Source: Galeopsis tetrahit (taxonomy: Eukaryota; Streptophyta; Magnoliopsida; Lamiales; Lamiaceae). From it: a stretch of DNA of 64,000 bases. This document shows positions 1 to 11,007 of this stretch, piece by piece; the stretch's first letter is position 1; every line of letters begins with the position of its first letter. A program made the position numbers and the translations under genes. Location of the stretch: contig OY776132.1 in assembly GCA_963675135.1 (NCBI GenBank), forward strand, positions 8,928,001-8,992,000, given 5' to 3'. The notes beneath the pieces were generated by a model. The model was given only the letters and a program-made list of their open reading frames with translations, ran no database searches and was not told the DNA's origin.

Positions 1-12
1 TATAATGTAGTA

Positions 13-2228
13 ATGGGAAGGCCAAGCTTGAATATTTTTCAGGCAGTGATCTCCACCTTCCACATGAAGATGAAGTTCCCTGCCTCGGGGGGTGTGAAAG
101 AGATATGTGGCGATCAATATCAGGCAAGGAAGTGTTACGTGGAATCGGTCAAGATAGCAGACAGGGCCGTGTTCCGGGGAATGGAGAGATTTAAGGGCGA
201 AGACCCTGAGCTGAAGAGACAGAAAGTGGGTGAGCCAGTGCAAGAGCAACCCAAAGCTAAAGCAGACGAGGAGTTAATGAGCATCGAGCTCTACCCAGGA
301 AAGGAGGGATTTACAACCAGGATAGGTACGAATATGAACCCTGAGCTCCAGGGAAAGATGATACTCACCCTCCAAGAGAATGCAGACATCTTCGCATTCA
401 CGGCGACGGATATGACGGGTATCCCTCCAGAAATAGCAGTGCACCATTTGAATGTGGACCCTAAAGCTAGGCCCGTGAAACAGAAGTTGAGGAACTTCGG
501 CAAAGAGAAGAACCTCATTGTAAAAGAGGAAATCGATAAATTGTTGAGTGCAGGGCACGTGAAGAGAGTGCAGTTCCCTGAGTGGCTCTCGAACGCAGTG
601 CTGGTGTCCAAGGGACCGGCAAATGGAGGATGTGCATTGATTTTAGGGACTTGAACAAAGCATGCCCTAAGGATCACTATCCCCTGCCGAGGATTGATCA
701 ACTAGTGGATGCCACGTCCGGGTTTTGAATTACTCAGCATGATGGATGCATATCAGGGGTACCATCAAATTCAGTTGAACCCCCTCGATATACCAAAGGT
801 ATGCTTTATTGCAACGTGTGGTACTTTTGGTTATGTACGTATGCCATTCGGACTAATAAATGCAGGAGCCACCTATCAAAGGATGGTAGACTCGGTTTTC
901 CGAGGGCAGATAGGGAGAAACATGGAGGTTTATGTAGACGATATGCTAGCTAAAAGCATCAAAGCAGAGGAACACATTAACGACCTGAAGGAGATATTTC
1001 AGGTAATTAGAGAAAATGGTATCAAACTTAACCCCGCTAAATGTTCCTTTGGAGTAGGTTCAGGGAAATTCCTGGGATATATGGTGACTCGGAGAGGAAT
1101 AGAGGTTAACCCTGCCAAGGTGAAAGCAGACCTTGACATGCAACCTCCTCAAAACCTGAAGGAATTGCAGACCTTGAACGGCAGAATCGCAGCTCTTAGC
1201 AGATTCATAGCAAAATCAGCGGAAAAGAGTCACCACTTCTTCAGAACACTAAGGAAGGGGTCAAGATTCGAATGGGATGAACAATGCCAAAAGGCTTTCG
1301 AAGAACTGAAGCTCCATCTGGAACAACTCCCGAAGCTAACCAAGCCTATTCAGGGAGATGTCTTACTCCTGTACCTCTCAGTAGGGGAACATTCCATGAG
1401 TACAGCCTTGATGAAGGAAGAAGGCTCCACACAACAACCCATATATTATGTGAGCAAGGTCATTCAAGGAGCGAAAACAAGGTATTCAGAGGTGGAGAGG
1501 GCAGCCCTGGCAGTGGTGGTAACGGCTAGGAGACTACGCCCTTACTTCATATCTTATAAAGTGATGGTGCGGACTAACTTCCCGTTGAAGCAGACGCTGG
1601 GGAGAGCAGATTTATCAGGAAGAATGGTCAGGTGGGCAGTGGAATTGCAGGAGTATGATATTGATTATGAACCAAGGAGAGCCATCAAGGCTCAAGCTCT
1701 AGCAGACTTTATTCAAGAGTCTACCAGAGTGGAAGAAGAACAGGGATGGAAGGTATACGTGGATGGCTCAGCATCCGCCTTGGGATGTGGAGCAGGGATA
1801 GTGTTGGTTGACCCTGATGGCCAAGAAGTACAGGTTGCTGTCAAATTCCGGTTTTCAACCTCAAACAATGGTGCAGAATATGAGGCCCTAATTAGAGGAG
1901 CTAGCATGGCAGCAGAGTTAGGGGCACAGAAAATCACCCTGTACTCAGATTCGCAGCTGGTAGTACAACAGGCCATGGGGGAGTACCTCGCCAAAGATGA
2001 GAGAATGATCGCTTATCTAGAGGAGGTAAAGAAATTAAAAAAAAATTCCATACTTTTGAAGTGGTACAGGTACCAAGAGAAGAGAATGTGAAAGCAGATG
2101 GACTGTCTAAACTAGCTAGTTCCACTGAATTCGAGGGAGACGGAAAAGTGACCCTGTTGGTGGCAGATCAAGTAGCTACGGAAACCCTGATCGGAGAGAT
2201 AACAGCAGGGGATGATTGGAGGAAATAA
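13..2228 (+). pseudogene. gypsy pol fragment: RT, RNase H and second RNase H, frame-broken
   Basis: The first 200 codons are the protease-RT linker and the start of RT. The frame breaks near 620 and again in a T-run at 723-726. RT then continues with the catalytic YVDDM box (about 931-945) and the connection/RNase H region up to about 1720. A second RNase H starts at WKVYVDGSAS (about 1747) and includes TLYSDSQLVV. A further shift falls in the A-run at 2036-2045, and a TAA at 2226-2228 separates the next open frame. In an intact element this polyprotein copies RNA into cDNA and removes the RNA strand. The duplicated RNase H is the strongest lineage clue. The breaks could partly be sequencing errors in homopolymers, but the break near 620 is not in one. 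Confidence 0.9.
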
Positions 2229-2240
2229 ATATGGGAAGAA

Positions 2241-3434
2241 TTGAACAGGGGTCTAGTAGCCCCAATGTCCAGAGAGGCCAAAGCTTGGAGAAGGAAGTAT
2301 TGCATCCTAGGAGGCCAACTGTACAAGAGGTCCTTCACTCAACCTTATTTGAAATGCCTTTCAAGAAGAGAAGCAGAGCTAGTGATCAAGGGCATCCATG
2401 AAGGTTGCGCATCCAGCCATGAAGGTTATCTGACCATGGTGAAGAAGGTATTTAGGGCAGGTTTCTACTGGCCTAACATAATCAGAGATGCTAGAGAATA
2501 TGTGAAGAAATGTGAGAAGTGTCAGAAAAATGGACCTTTGATACGAGTACCTGCAGAAGAAATGGGGGCTATGTACTCGCCCTGTCCCTTCGCCAAATGG
2601 GGAATAGATCTGGTGGGACCCTTCCCCTTAGCACCAGGAGGGAGAAAATTTCTGATCGTGGCCGTGGATTATTTCAGTAAATGGGTAGAGGCTGTGCCCT
2701 TAGCCAAAATCGAAGAGGATAATGTAATTATTTTTCTTGCTAGACATATTTGTTGCAGGTTTGGAGTACCCAGAATCTTGGTTTCCGACAACGGAACGCA
2801 ATTCAATGGAGAAAAAGTAAGGAGATGGTGCGAGAGATGGAACATTACACAGAGGTTCACTTCAGTAGCCCATCCACAAGCTAATGGGCAGGTGGAAGTT
2901 ACAAACAGAATCCTAGTGGATGGTATTCGAACACGATTGGAAGAGGTAGGAGGAAAATGGGTGAAGGAGTTAGACAACGTCCTCTGGTCCTACAGGACCA
3001 GCCCTAAGATAGCTACGGGCGAATCTCCCTTCTACTTGGTATATGGAGCAGCGGCAGTGATACCTCCCGAGGCCAGACTCAAATCACACCGGATCACCTA
3101 TTTTGAAGAAAAAAGAAACGAAGAACTGATGAGGGAGGCGCTGGATCTGGTAGATGAAGAGAGGGAGATGGCAAGATTAAAAGCAGAAAGGTACAAGAGT
3201 CGGATCAAGGCAGCATATGATCGCAGGGTAATCCCTCGCTCCTTTAAAGTTGGGGATTTAGTCCTTCGGAGAGCAGATGCCTTGAAGAACACGGGGAAGA
3301 TGGAACCCAATTGGGAAGGTCCGTACAGGGTAATACAGGTACTAAAAGGCGGAGCATACAAGCTCCAGGACATGACAGGGAAAGAAATACTAAGGCCATG
3401 GAACGTGTGCCACTTGAAGAGGTTTTATGTTTGA
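2241..3434 (+). CDS. gypsy integrase, open frame
   Basis: About 397 codons are open in the same frame as the end of the second RNase H, but without a certain ATG; the stretch is the C-terminal part of pol, not a free gene. The zinc-binding N-terminus is visible as HEG...H followed by CEKCQKNG. The catalytic core has D in WGIDLVGPF, D in SDNGTQFNG and E in ANGQVEVTNR, the expected D,D-35-E pattern. The C-terminal tail has the GPYRVIQV and LRPWNVCHLKRF type residues usual for plant gypsy integrases; I see no chromodomain. It would insert the element's cDNA into the genome. The frame ends at 3434 with TGA. Confidence 0.93.
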   Translation: MNRGLVAPMSREAKAWRRKYCILGGQLYKRSFTQPYLKCLSRREAELVIKGIHEGCASSHEGYLTMVKKVFRAGFYWPNIIRDAREYVKKCEKCQKNGPLIRVPAEEMGAMYSPCPFAKWGIDLVGPFPLAPGGRKFLIVAVDYFSKWVEAVPLAKIEEDNVIIFLARHICCRFGVPRILVSDNGTQFNGEKVRRWCERWNITQRFTSVAHPQANGQVEVTNRILVDGIRTRLEEVGGKWVKELDNVLWSYRTSPKIATGESPFYLVYGAAAVIPPEARLKSHRITYFEEKRNEELMREALDLVDEEREMARLKAERYKSRIKAAYDRRVIPRSFKVGDLVLRRADALKNTGKMEPNWEGPYRVIQVLKGGAYKLQDMTGKEILRPWNVCHLKRFYV

Positions 3435-4713
3435 GGAAGGTGTCATTCCCCTACTTCCTTTCTCTTTATGAACAATTTTGAATGTTTATTTCTTATTCGA
3501 ATAATTGCTTCACCGGCACTCTTTTTCCCTCTACGTGGGTTTCCCTTTGGGGTTTTACCACGGAGAGGTTTTTAATGAGGCCGGCATAGGTTCCCCCTAT
3601 TTGCCTATGTTGATGAACACTTTTGATCAATGGAGCATCGGTTTTGATAAAATCTTAGCAATTTTCCTAAATGCATGTCAATACTGTGATGAGATGACTC
3701 TTGTATGCCAATTTTATGATGAAATGTTTCTTATATGTTAATATCGTGTTAAGACAACTGTTAAGGGCCTGCATAATGAGTGCTGAAATAACGAACATGT
3801 TTTGAAAACTAAAACATAACATGATAGAGATATTGCAAGATGGAGAGATTTGCATCAACTCATAAAGATTCGAATAGAAAATACCTAGGAAGAATTCCTA
3901 AAGTTTCTATCCACGACAGCCTCTAAAGCTAGGGGGAGTAGGGGGTATAGCATCAGAAGATATAATTAACTTGCCAATAAACCCTATCCCTAGCGACTCT
4001 CACAAACTCTCACGAGTATAACAAACTCTCACGAGTATAAACAACTCTCACGAGTATAAACAAACTCTCACGAGTGTAAACAAACTCTCACGAGTGTAAA
4101 CAAACTCTCACGAGTATAAACAACTCTTACGAGTATAAACTAACTCTTACGAGTATAAACTAACTCTTACGAGTATAAACTAATTCTCACGAGTATAAAC
4201 AACTCTCACGAGTATAAACAACTCTTACGAGTATAAACAACTTAGGGAGAGAATATAATCCCTACGAAACTCTAACATAGGGGAGAATATGATCCCTAAA
4301 AACTTTAGCGTTAAGAGACAGACTAGAAGCATTATCAAATCACCAAGTAAGTGCAGGGATATAAGTCCTATCTTCTCATTAAGGTTCTTCTAGGAGCTTT
4401 AGAGCCTTTACGTGTCAAGAAAATGCTGAAAACATGCTAAATTCATAAGTAAAGAAAGAGCAGGGCGGGAACCACATTATGTGTCTAAGCAGCAGAGATA
4501 TAGATATATATATACGCATGCCAGGGAATAATATGCAGGTGCGATGCTGAGCAAAAGTAAAGCAGGAATATTCAAGACCTAAGGCACCATGCCCAGGCCC
4601 TCCACAGAAAAACCCCGGAGTGTGGAGTCTCCGGAAAATACCAAAAAGGGCCTTAGAGGCCTTAACAAAATAAAGTGTTTCAAGAGTACCAAAGTGTTAT
4701 CAGGGAAATAAAA
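3435..4713 (+). other. gypsy pol-to-extra-ORF spacer
   Basis: No convincing coding region is present between the integrase stop and the antisense gene apart from a short chance frame near 3505-3741. The spacer contains the tandem array described separately. This 3' untranslated zone is known to be hypervariable in Tat elements. Confidence 0.6.
4005..4243 (+). repeat. 12-copy tandem array, unit about 19-20 bp
   Basis: The core ACGAGT occurs 12 times at near-regular spacing within a unit that reads approximately CTC(T)ACGAGTATAAAC. Copies vary at a few sites (CTCAC/CTTAC, GTATA/GTGTA, AAC/AAAC/TAAC spacers). It lies between integrase and the antisense gene of the gypsy element, a position where Tat elements are known to generate tandem repeats that can seed satellites. 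Confidence 0.95.
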
Positions 4714-6795
4714 TTATGAAGAGAGGGGAATATCATTCTTCCCCTCGGAACCTTCTCCTGCCTCCTCAGCTCGCCCACTGGAATCACCTCCCTCTGCCTT
4801 CTCCATTAGAGCACCTGCTGCCACAGTGGCCACCGGAGTTGGGTTGTCCACATGGATAGGAAAAGCCATATCCTTTGCCGGTGCAAGATCATCCAAGTTC
4901 AGGGCAGCATCTTTCAGCTCCAAGACTGCCTTCCTCGTCCCAGGTAACCACCAGGGAGTGTTGATGTCTTCCTTAGCATCTCCAGGGAACTTAGGGGGAG
5001 TGTCCAGTTCGTCCAACCGGAGGGCACGAGTATACTGACCATTAAATCCCGGAGCAGAATGTTCAGCTACGGCGTTAGAAAACCCATGGTCAATGAAATG
5101 GGGGATATATGCACCCATCGCCCCTAAAAAGCTGCTACTCTGAAGAAAGACCTCCAACCACTCCCGATGCAAGGTACCTAGAAATTTTTGACCAATGAAA
5201 GAGGTAAACAGGGACTCTATGCATAATTTCATACCAGCCAGAGGAAGAGTAACCTCCAGTTGTTCAACCCGTTTACCAAACTCTTTCTTCAGCGAAGAAA
5301 TCTCCCCCGAAAGCGTCGTTTGGAGTACTTTGCACCTCTGATTAGCGTCCTGTAGTTCTGCATCGAGTATCTCCTTCTTCACCTTCTCCAGCTCTACTTG
5401 GCTTTGGAGATCATCCACTAGCTGAATGGACTGGAGAGCTCGTTCAGACATGTTGGAAAACAGGAGACCAAACTACACAATGAACAATCTAAAGAAGTAA
5501 GACATGTATACTTTTGACAATATTAAATTATCCAGAAGTACATCTGCATGGAGAGTCTACCTGTGTAAAGCTATGGGCGGCATGCACAACTCGCTCTTCA
5601 GAGGACAGAGCATTAAGGGCCTCGGTGGCAGGGGTCGGAGTGTGACGTTCTATGAAAGCTAGGAGATGATCAACAGTAATCTCATCAGGAGCGTCAGAAG
5701 CGACATTAGGCAAAGAAGATTTGGTTTTGGACTTCTTCTTTTTAGAAGCATCAGAGGCGGGAGGCAGAGTAGAAACTAAGGCCTTCTCAGTAGAGGATCG
5801 GGTGCGCTTAGCAACTGACCCGGTGACAGGTTTCACTGGGGAAGGAGGAATTGGAGCCTTTGAGGAGCTTTCAGGGGCCGGAGACTTAGCAACCACCGAG
5901 AGAGGAGTGGCATCACGGGAAATCTGAGTTAATCAACTCATAGCTGCACAAAAGGAATATGAAACGACATTAATAAACACAGTAGTTCAAATTTTGAGGA
6001 CAATGCCAAGAAAAAAGAAATGGTATTACCATCGTCGGGACCTAGGGGATAATCGGGGCGACCAAAACCGAAATGAGAGAGGGCTCTAGGATTCTTACAG
6101 ATACTCATCACATCAAAAAAGCCATGGGCAGAGACATTATCATTTAGATGATTCATCACATCCAGGTTTAAAGAAGAACAAACAGAAAGAGGAGGACGGG
6201 GTACCCCAGGATTCTCATAAATCCACCCCTCATGAGGAAATTCCCAAGGAAGAGGATTTGTAACGAAGAAATAATAGTCTTTCCAGTCCTGGACCCCTTC
6301 ATGGAGCTTTTCCATGAATTTTCCGGTCCTGGAAGTACGACCACTAGTATAAAAAAACCCGTCCGCAAACTTGCACACGTACTGGGTTAGAAAAAGTTGA
6401 GCTGAGGGCTCCCCACCGTTTCCCTTCATCAGGATATAGAAGCCTAACATTGCGTGTATAGCGTTGAGAGTAAATTGGTTCAGAGGTATACGAAGGTAGG
6501 TGGAAATTTCAGAGAGGTAAGGATGTATCGGAAATCGGAGGCCTGCTTTTAGTTGGGCCTCCCAAAAGGCTAAGGTATTATGGCCTGGAAAATTAGGGCG
6601 TTCTTTCCTATGCGCAGCCCTAACTGAATAATCGGCGGGGAAGATCCCTGAGCGGAGAAAAGCGGCAACACGCTCTGGAGTGAGAATCGAAGGACCTGAA
6701 ATTTTGTCCTCCAAAGTTCGGTCGGTTACGGGAAATATGGGAAACGAGTTGGAAGTGGAACTCTCCATGGATATGGAGTTTGAGGAGGATGACAT
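4714..6795 (-). CDS. antisense additional gene of the gypsy element (putative gypsy-type transposon protein)
   Basis: Three open blocks on the strand opposite to pol: 6795-6030, 5923-5561 and 5472-4714. The first begins at an ATG and contains tracts such as LTPERVAAFLRSG, NQFTLNAIHAMLGF and HFGFGRPDYPLGPDD, which I recognise as the plant 'putative gypsy type transposon' domain. The second is Ser/Pro/Lys-rich. The third starts with a coiled coil (about 80 residues) and ends in an acidic tail. GT/AG sites join blocks 2 and 3 in frame (donor just below 5561, acceptor just above 5472). The obvious intron between blocks 1 and 2 (donor at 6029, acceptor at 5924) would put block 2 out of frame, so either another site is used or this copy is damaged. 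Antisense extra ORFs at this place are known in Tat elements; their function is unknown. Confidence 0.75.
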
Positions 6796-7277
6796 AAGGA
6801 TATTGTAAATGAGAAAAGGAAGGAGTAGATACCTGGAGCAAAGTCGGTTTTAGGAGTGATGACGGAATGGCCGCTGGACGTGCGTAGAGGAGTTAAAATT
6901 GCAGAAGTGAAAATGAAGATGAAAAATAGATAAGTTTGAAAGGAAGGAAAAAGGGATTTTTTGGTGGAAAAGAGAGGTTTTGAAATAATTAGGCTAAGGA
7001 GAGGATCGAGGAGAATTAATGGCACCCCAATCGAAAGGCGCGTGAATGAAGAAGGGCGGCTTGATGTTGGCCCTTGAGTGAACGCGTGGCTGCGTATTTC
7101 GAGGGCAGGATTGCGTGTGGAAGTGCAAAAGGCCTGAAGCCTTCTGAGGGTAATTATTACGAAGGGAATCAAATCAGTGATATTTCAAAGGGTATTTTAA
7201 GGAATGGAATATTTCTTTAATATCTATCTCAGTGTTATTGTTTTCCTACTCTCCTAAAAATTACTCCTTTTATGAGA

Positions 7278-7291
7278 GTAGGGGGGAGTGG
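7278..7291 (+). other. polypurine tract of gypsy element
   Basis: A purine-rich run (GTAGGGGGGAGTGG) sits immediately before the 3' LTR, where plus-strand DNA synthesis is primed. Confidence 0.8.
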
Positions 7292-8062
7292 TTGATGTAG
7301 ATAAATATGTCGCCCTCTGAGAAGTCGACACGTGGAAACGCGTTAAGTTATGATAGTTGTGATTAGGTCAATACACCGAAGAAACAAGATTAATACACCC
7401 CCGGGCTTAAGCAGGGGAATTAGAGAGATCAGGGTGATTGGGCCTTTGGCCCATATTTGAAGAGAGTAATAGCCCTTGGGCCTGAAAGGATCCGGCCCAA
7501 GTAGGGGACGACTAGTCAATCTTTCCTAGCCAAGTCAAATAAGTGGATCAACCCACGAAGATAGGGGCTGATATGCTGAAGAACCAAGTCTCCAGGGAGA
7601 GTGAGACCGATTCTTCAGGGAGTTGGGCCGATTTTATAGGGAAATGCAGTGAATATAGGGAGAAAAGGTCCCCTTCTCCCCCGAGAGAAGGGGCCAGGTA
7701 TATAAGCAGATCACTTTTACATTATCAGGTACGTTTTTTACACAATACATACGTTTTACATAATATACACACTATCACAAGAAATATACACGAAATTGAG
7801 AAGAAGCATCACTGTATTCGCCGGAATTTCCCTAGACATACAGGGGAATTCCTCTCTGATTTCTCCTACTATCGAATCTGACTTGAGCGTCGGAGCTTCT
7901 ACGCCGGAGCCCCCCTCCGGCGTACTTTTGCAGGTCATTTTCGGATTCTCAAGGAGATTTACCTGAAGATTGCTAAGGATAAAACGAGTGATCTGACTCG
8001 TGATTAATAGTGCTCGCAAGAGAACGATCGATATCCGAAGGCGTTCTTTTCCGACGCATCAA
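7292..8062 (+). repeat. 3' LTR of gypsy element
   Basis: The LTR is bounded by a short inverted repeat TTGATG (7292-7297) and CATCAA (8057-8062) and follows the polypurine tract directly. It is about 771 bp and contains a TATA box at 7699-7706. The 5' partner lies outside the window, so the ends rest on this inverted repeat and the polypurine tract only. Confidence 0.8.
7699..7706 (+). promoter_or_regulatory. TATA box in gypsy 3' LTR
   Basis: TATATAAG in the middle of the LTR, in the right position for the U3/R boundary; transcription would start some 30 bp downstream. As a 3' LTR copy it could drive outward transcription into 8063 and beyond. Confidence 0.6.
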
Positions 8063-8399
8063 CGATGTTGCAGGTTTGAGATGCGATCTATAAATAGTGT
8101 TGTAGCTAGCTAAGTTTTATCCATCATTTCTTCAGATTAAAGATAAGATGCTTGTAGAGAGAACTTGTTCTATATTAATGTAGATAGGACACATCATTTC
8201 CACTTGTGGATGTAAGTTAGAATATACTTGGTTGTTTCTTGATTATAAGTGAATGACAATATTTTATTATTATGATGTTTATATAAATTTGAGCATGTTA
8301 GGGGTATGCATATAGGTATAATCTCACCTATATGTATATTGTTACTAGTATTACTTATATGAAAAAATGCCACACAATTTTATAGTTAAATTAGTTACT

Positions 8400-8816
8400 A
8401 AAAGTATTACTAAATCAGGTGGTTAAGCTAGTTATAAATTTTTCGTGACATGAGAAAATGTCACTAAAGCACACCGTGATGACGCCGGTTAGGGTCACCA
8501 AATATTGTTACTATGACGCATAAAAATATCACTAAAAGAGGTGGTTAAGTTAGTTATAACTTTTTCGTGATGCGTGAAAGCATCACTAAATTACATCGTT
8601 GTGACGTTGGTTAGCGTCACCAAATAAAGTTACCACGACGCATAATAACGTCATAATGATCATCTAAGATGATGCTTTTCAAGCGTCAAGATAAAAGCCT
8701 ATAGAAACGCCAAATCAAGTGATGCTTGATCGAAGCGTCACTACAGCAAAAGGGTCACTAAATGCTACTTTTAGTGACGCTTATGCGCGTCTCTAAAGCC
8801 CATTTTTGTAGTAGTG
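8400..8816. mobile_element. CACTA-type DNA transposon end (one terminus visible)
   Basis: The sequence ends at 8798-8816 in GCCCATTTTTGTAGTAGTG, the reverse complement of a classic CACTACTACAAAAA terminus. Internally there are two direct copies of a roughly 120-bp subterminal module (about 8417-8526 and 8540-8648) rich in GTCACTAAA and GACGC motifs, as expected for subterminal transposase-binding repeats. No matching CACTA start was found to the left, so the element is truncated and the left border given is approximate. Confidence 0.65.
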
Positions 8817-9800
8817 TGTAGAAGTTACTACTCGATATAAAAGAAAGTTGGATTATGTTTTTTTATAGAATTATGTTTTTTTTATAGAATTATGTTTTTA
8901 ATTATATGATATGCTACTGCATTGACACATTGAGCAATTTTCAATTACATTGATTTTTTTTACCGTTTTGACTACATAATTTCAATGATGTGTATCAATA
9001 AGCTCTTAATTCATTATTGACAATAAAATGTGTGTTGTATAAAAGAGAAAGAAAAAGAAAATATACCAAAAGGTATGTCAAGGAAAGATACACTTACATG
9101 TACAACAAAGTAAAGTCTAAAATAAACAAAAATACAAGTAAATCAAACTACCTATGATCGTCCCAATCAAGAATCAGTTGGTCTTCCATGGCTAAAACTA
9201 ACTCTCAAACGAGGAGAGGGAAGCGAACTCTCAAGCGAGGAGAGCAAAAAGTGCAAAAATCATGACGATAACCAAAATATATTCACCGAAACAGAGCCAA
9301 AAGACTAAAAAAACTGCTGGCGAAATTCCGCGAACAAATCAACGATCGAAACTCGAACACATGTTGAAACGAAACCTCAACCATTGCCAAAATTGTGGCC
9401 TGAATCAACACAGCCAAGAAAACAATCGTGAACCAACAAACAACAACCCAACGTTCCATGGAGCTTAAACTCTGAAACTTTTAAAAATTTGAATAACTAA
9501 TTGGAATAAAATATAAATAAAATGAATAAAATAGTTTAAATAATTTTAAATAAAAAAATTGAAAAAAGAAAATTGAATTAAAAAAAATACTCTAATAAAA
9601 TTCTGCGAAATTTCTTTAATTATATAATTTTATTTTATTTTTTAAATGACTTTCTCTTATTTCTCTCTCTTCCAACTTTAAAAAAAAAAATCTTTTTCAT
9701 ATCTTTATAAATGTCGCATTTTAATATAAAATTAAATTAGATGAAAAATTATTATAATTATAATTATTAAAAATTAATAAAATATACTACTTATTTCAAC
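8817..9800. other. AT-rich intergenic DNA, nothing recognised
   Basis: There is one 68-codon plus-strand frame at 9262-9468, Asn/Lys/Gln-rich and without similarity that I recognise; I do not call it a gene. The stretch may be the body of the Helitron that ends at 9828, but no 5' TC terminus could be fixed. Confidence 0.4.
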
Positions 9801-9828
9801 CCCGCGTAGTACACGGGTTTTACACTAG
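9801..9828 (+). mobile_element. Helitron 3' end
   Basis: A short GC-rich hairpin (CCCGCGTAGTACACGGG) is followed by TTTTACA and CTAG, then a host T at 9829. Hairpin plus CTRR with insertion before T is the canonical Helitron 3' terminus. The 5' end was not identified, so only the end is annotated. Confidence 0.7.
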
Positions 9829-9829
9829 T

Positions 9830-11007
9830 ATAATATATACTTAAAACAAATTAAGTGAATAATTGAATATATATTTATATATCTATATTATAAAATTTAC
9901 GGGTGTTACACATATTCAAGTGTGTTTCATATACATTTGCATCAATATTCTTGCAAATAGTTCCATAGTTTATGAAAATCTATGAAAATCAATAAAAAAA
10001 AGTATATTTCATAATCCTCTCAAGTCTTTGAAAATCCATATAAATCAATTAAAAAAGTGAGTCAAACTCCCATAAACTCTATGGATTTTCTAAATACACA
10101 GACTTTTTAAAGTTAAAATTTTTTCAATAGAATCTCAATTGAATACACCCCTAAATCTAATTATAAATTGATTTTGAGTTTTAAAATTTTGATTTTTCCC
10201 CCTTTTTTTAAATTGATTTATATTTGTCTTCCTTTCTCTCTTCTAACCTCTCTCCTCACATTTACATTTTCTAAATCTAATTCTATATCAATTTAATTTT
10301 TTTCTTTTTTCCTTTTAATATTTTCTATATTTCTTCTACAAAAATAGATAAAATTACATAAATATATATTTTAAAAAAATTGTAGTACTAAATTTTATTA
10401 AATAATACTCCCTTCATTCCACTATAAGTTTCCCACTTTTTTATAATGTCCCACAATACATTTTTCATCTCATTTTTTTTTTTTTCAATTACATTACTCA
10501 TACTTTATCTATTATTTTTATTATAAATCATTATTTACTCATCTATTATTTTATAAAAAAAAAACACCTTATTGTGGGCTTCATTTCTGTAAACCAGTGT
10601 TTATATTGGGCTTTTGTATTTTATAATTGGGCCCAACTACATTCTGTACACGAGTCTGAATGAAACGCCTTCATCTTCTTCAAATTTCTGTAATCCTTTT
10701 TGTCTTTTTGGTCACCTTTTATGAACACAACTGTTATGAATAATTAACACTTTCCCTGGAAGTTCCAAATTTTTTTGGTCACTTCCCCTTTTTCGGTTTG
10801 GCACTGAAATCAATATACCAGTTTATTCCATTGCCATCTCAAATCTCTCCCTCTCTCACCCACTCTACTTTTTCAGTTGAATCGAAGTGGTTGTTGCTGA
10901 TTGCTTAATTTTGTTGTTGTATTGGGTTATTTGTTTGGATCGATTGAATTTCCACTCACTATTGATTCGAATTGGAAAATTAAATACTCCAATAAAAGAC
11001 AATTTAA
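9830..11007 (+). promoter_or_regulatory. intergenic DNA and presumed promoter/5' UTR of the HPGT gene
   Basis: AT-rich DNA with a degenerate MITE-like CTCCCTTCATTCC at about 10412, and a gene-proximal part from about 10560 with GGGC elements and pyrimidine-rich tracts. The transcription start cannot be fixed from the sequence. Confidence 0.4.

Larger units (their letters stand above)
1..8062 (+). mobile_element. Ty3/gypsy LTR retrotransposon, Tat lineage (5' end outside window)
   Basis: The element is read on the plus strand from a pol fragment at the left edge to a 3' LTR ending at 8062. The order is RT, RNase H, a second RNase H, integrase, a tandem array, antisense extra ORFs, a polypurine tract and the 3' LTR. 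Reverse transcriptase before integrase is the Ty3/gypsy order. A second, archaeal-type RNase H after the retroviral one, and an additional gene between pol and the 3' LTR, are known marks of the Tat (Ogre/Retand) lineage. The 5' LTR and gag lie outside the window, so LTR divergence and target duplication cannot be read. Pol carries at least three frameshifts and one stop, so this copy is not autonomous. Confidence 0.93.

Noticed and set aside
4005..4243. Regular short repeats that could suggest a CRISPR array
   Set aside because: Repeats are directly adjacent without unique spacers, in a plant retrotransposon; it is an ordinary tandem array.
9262..9468. Possible 68-aa gene with a CQNCGLNQH zinc-knuckle-like word
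   Set aside because: Too short and isolated; only two Cys and one His fit, and no retroelement context is present.
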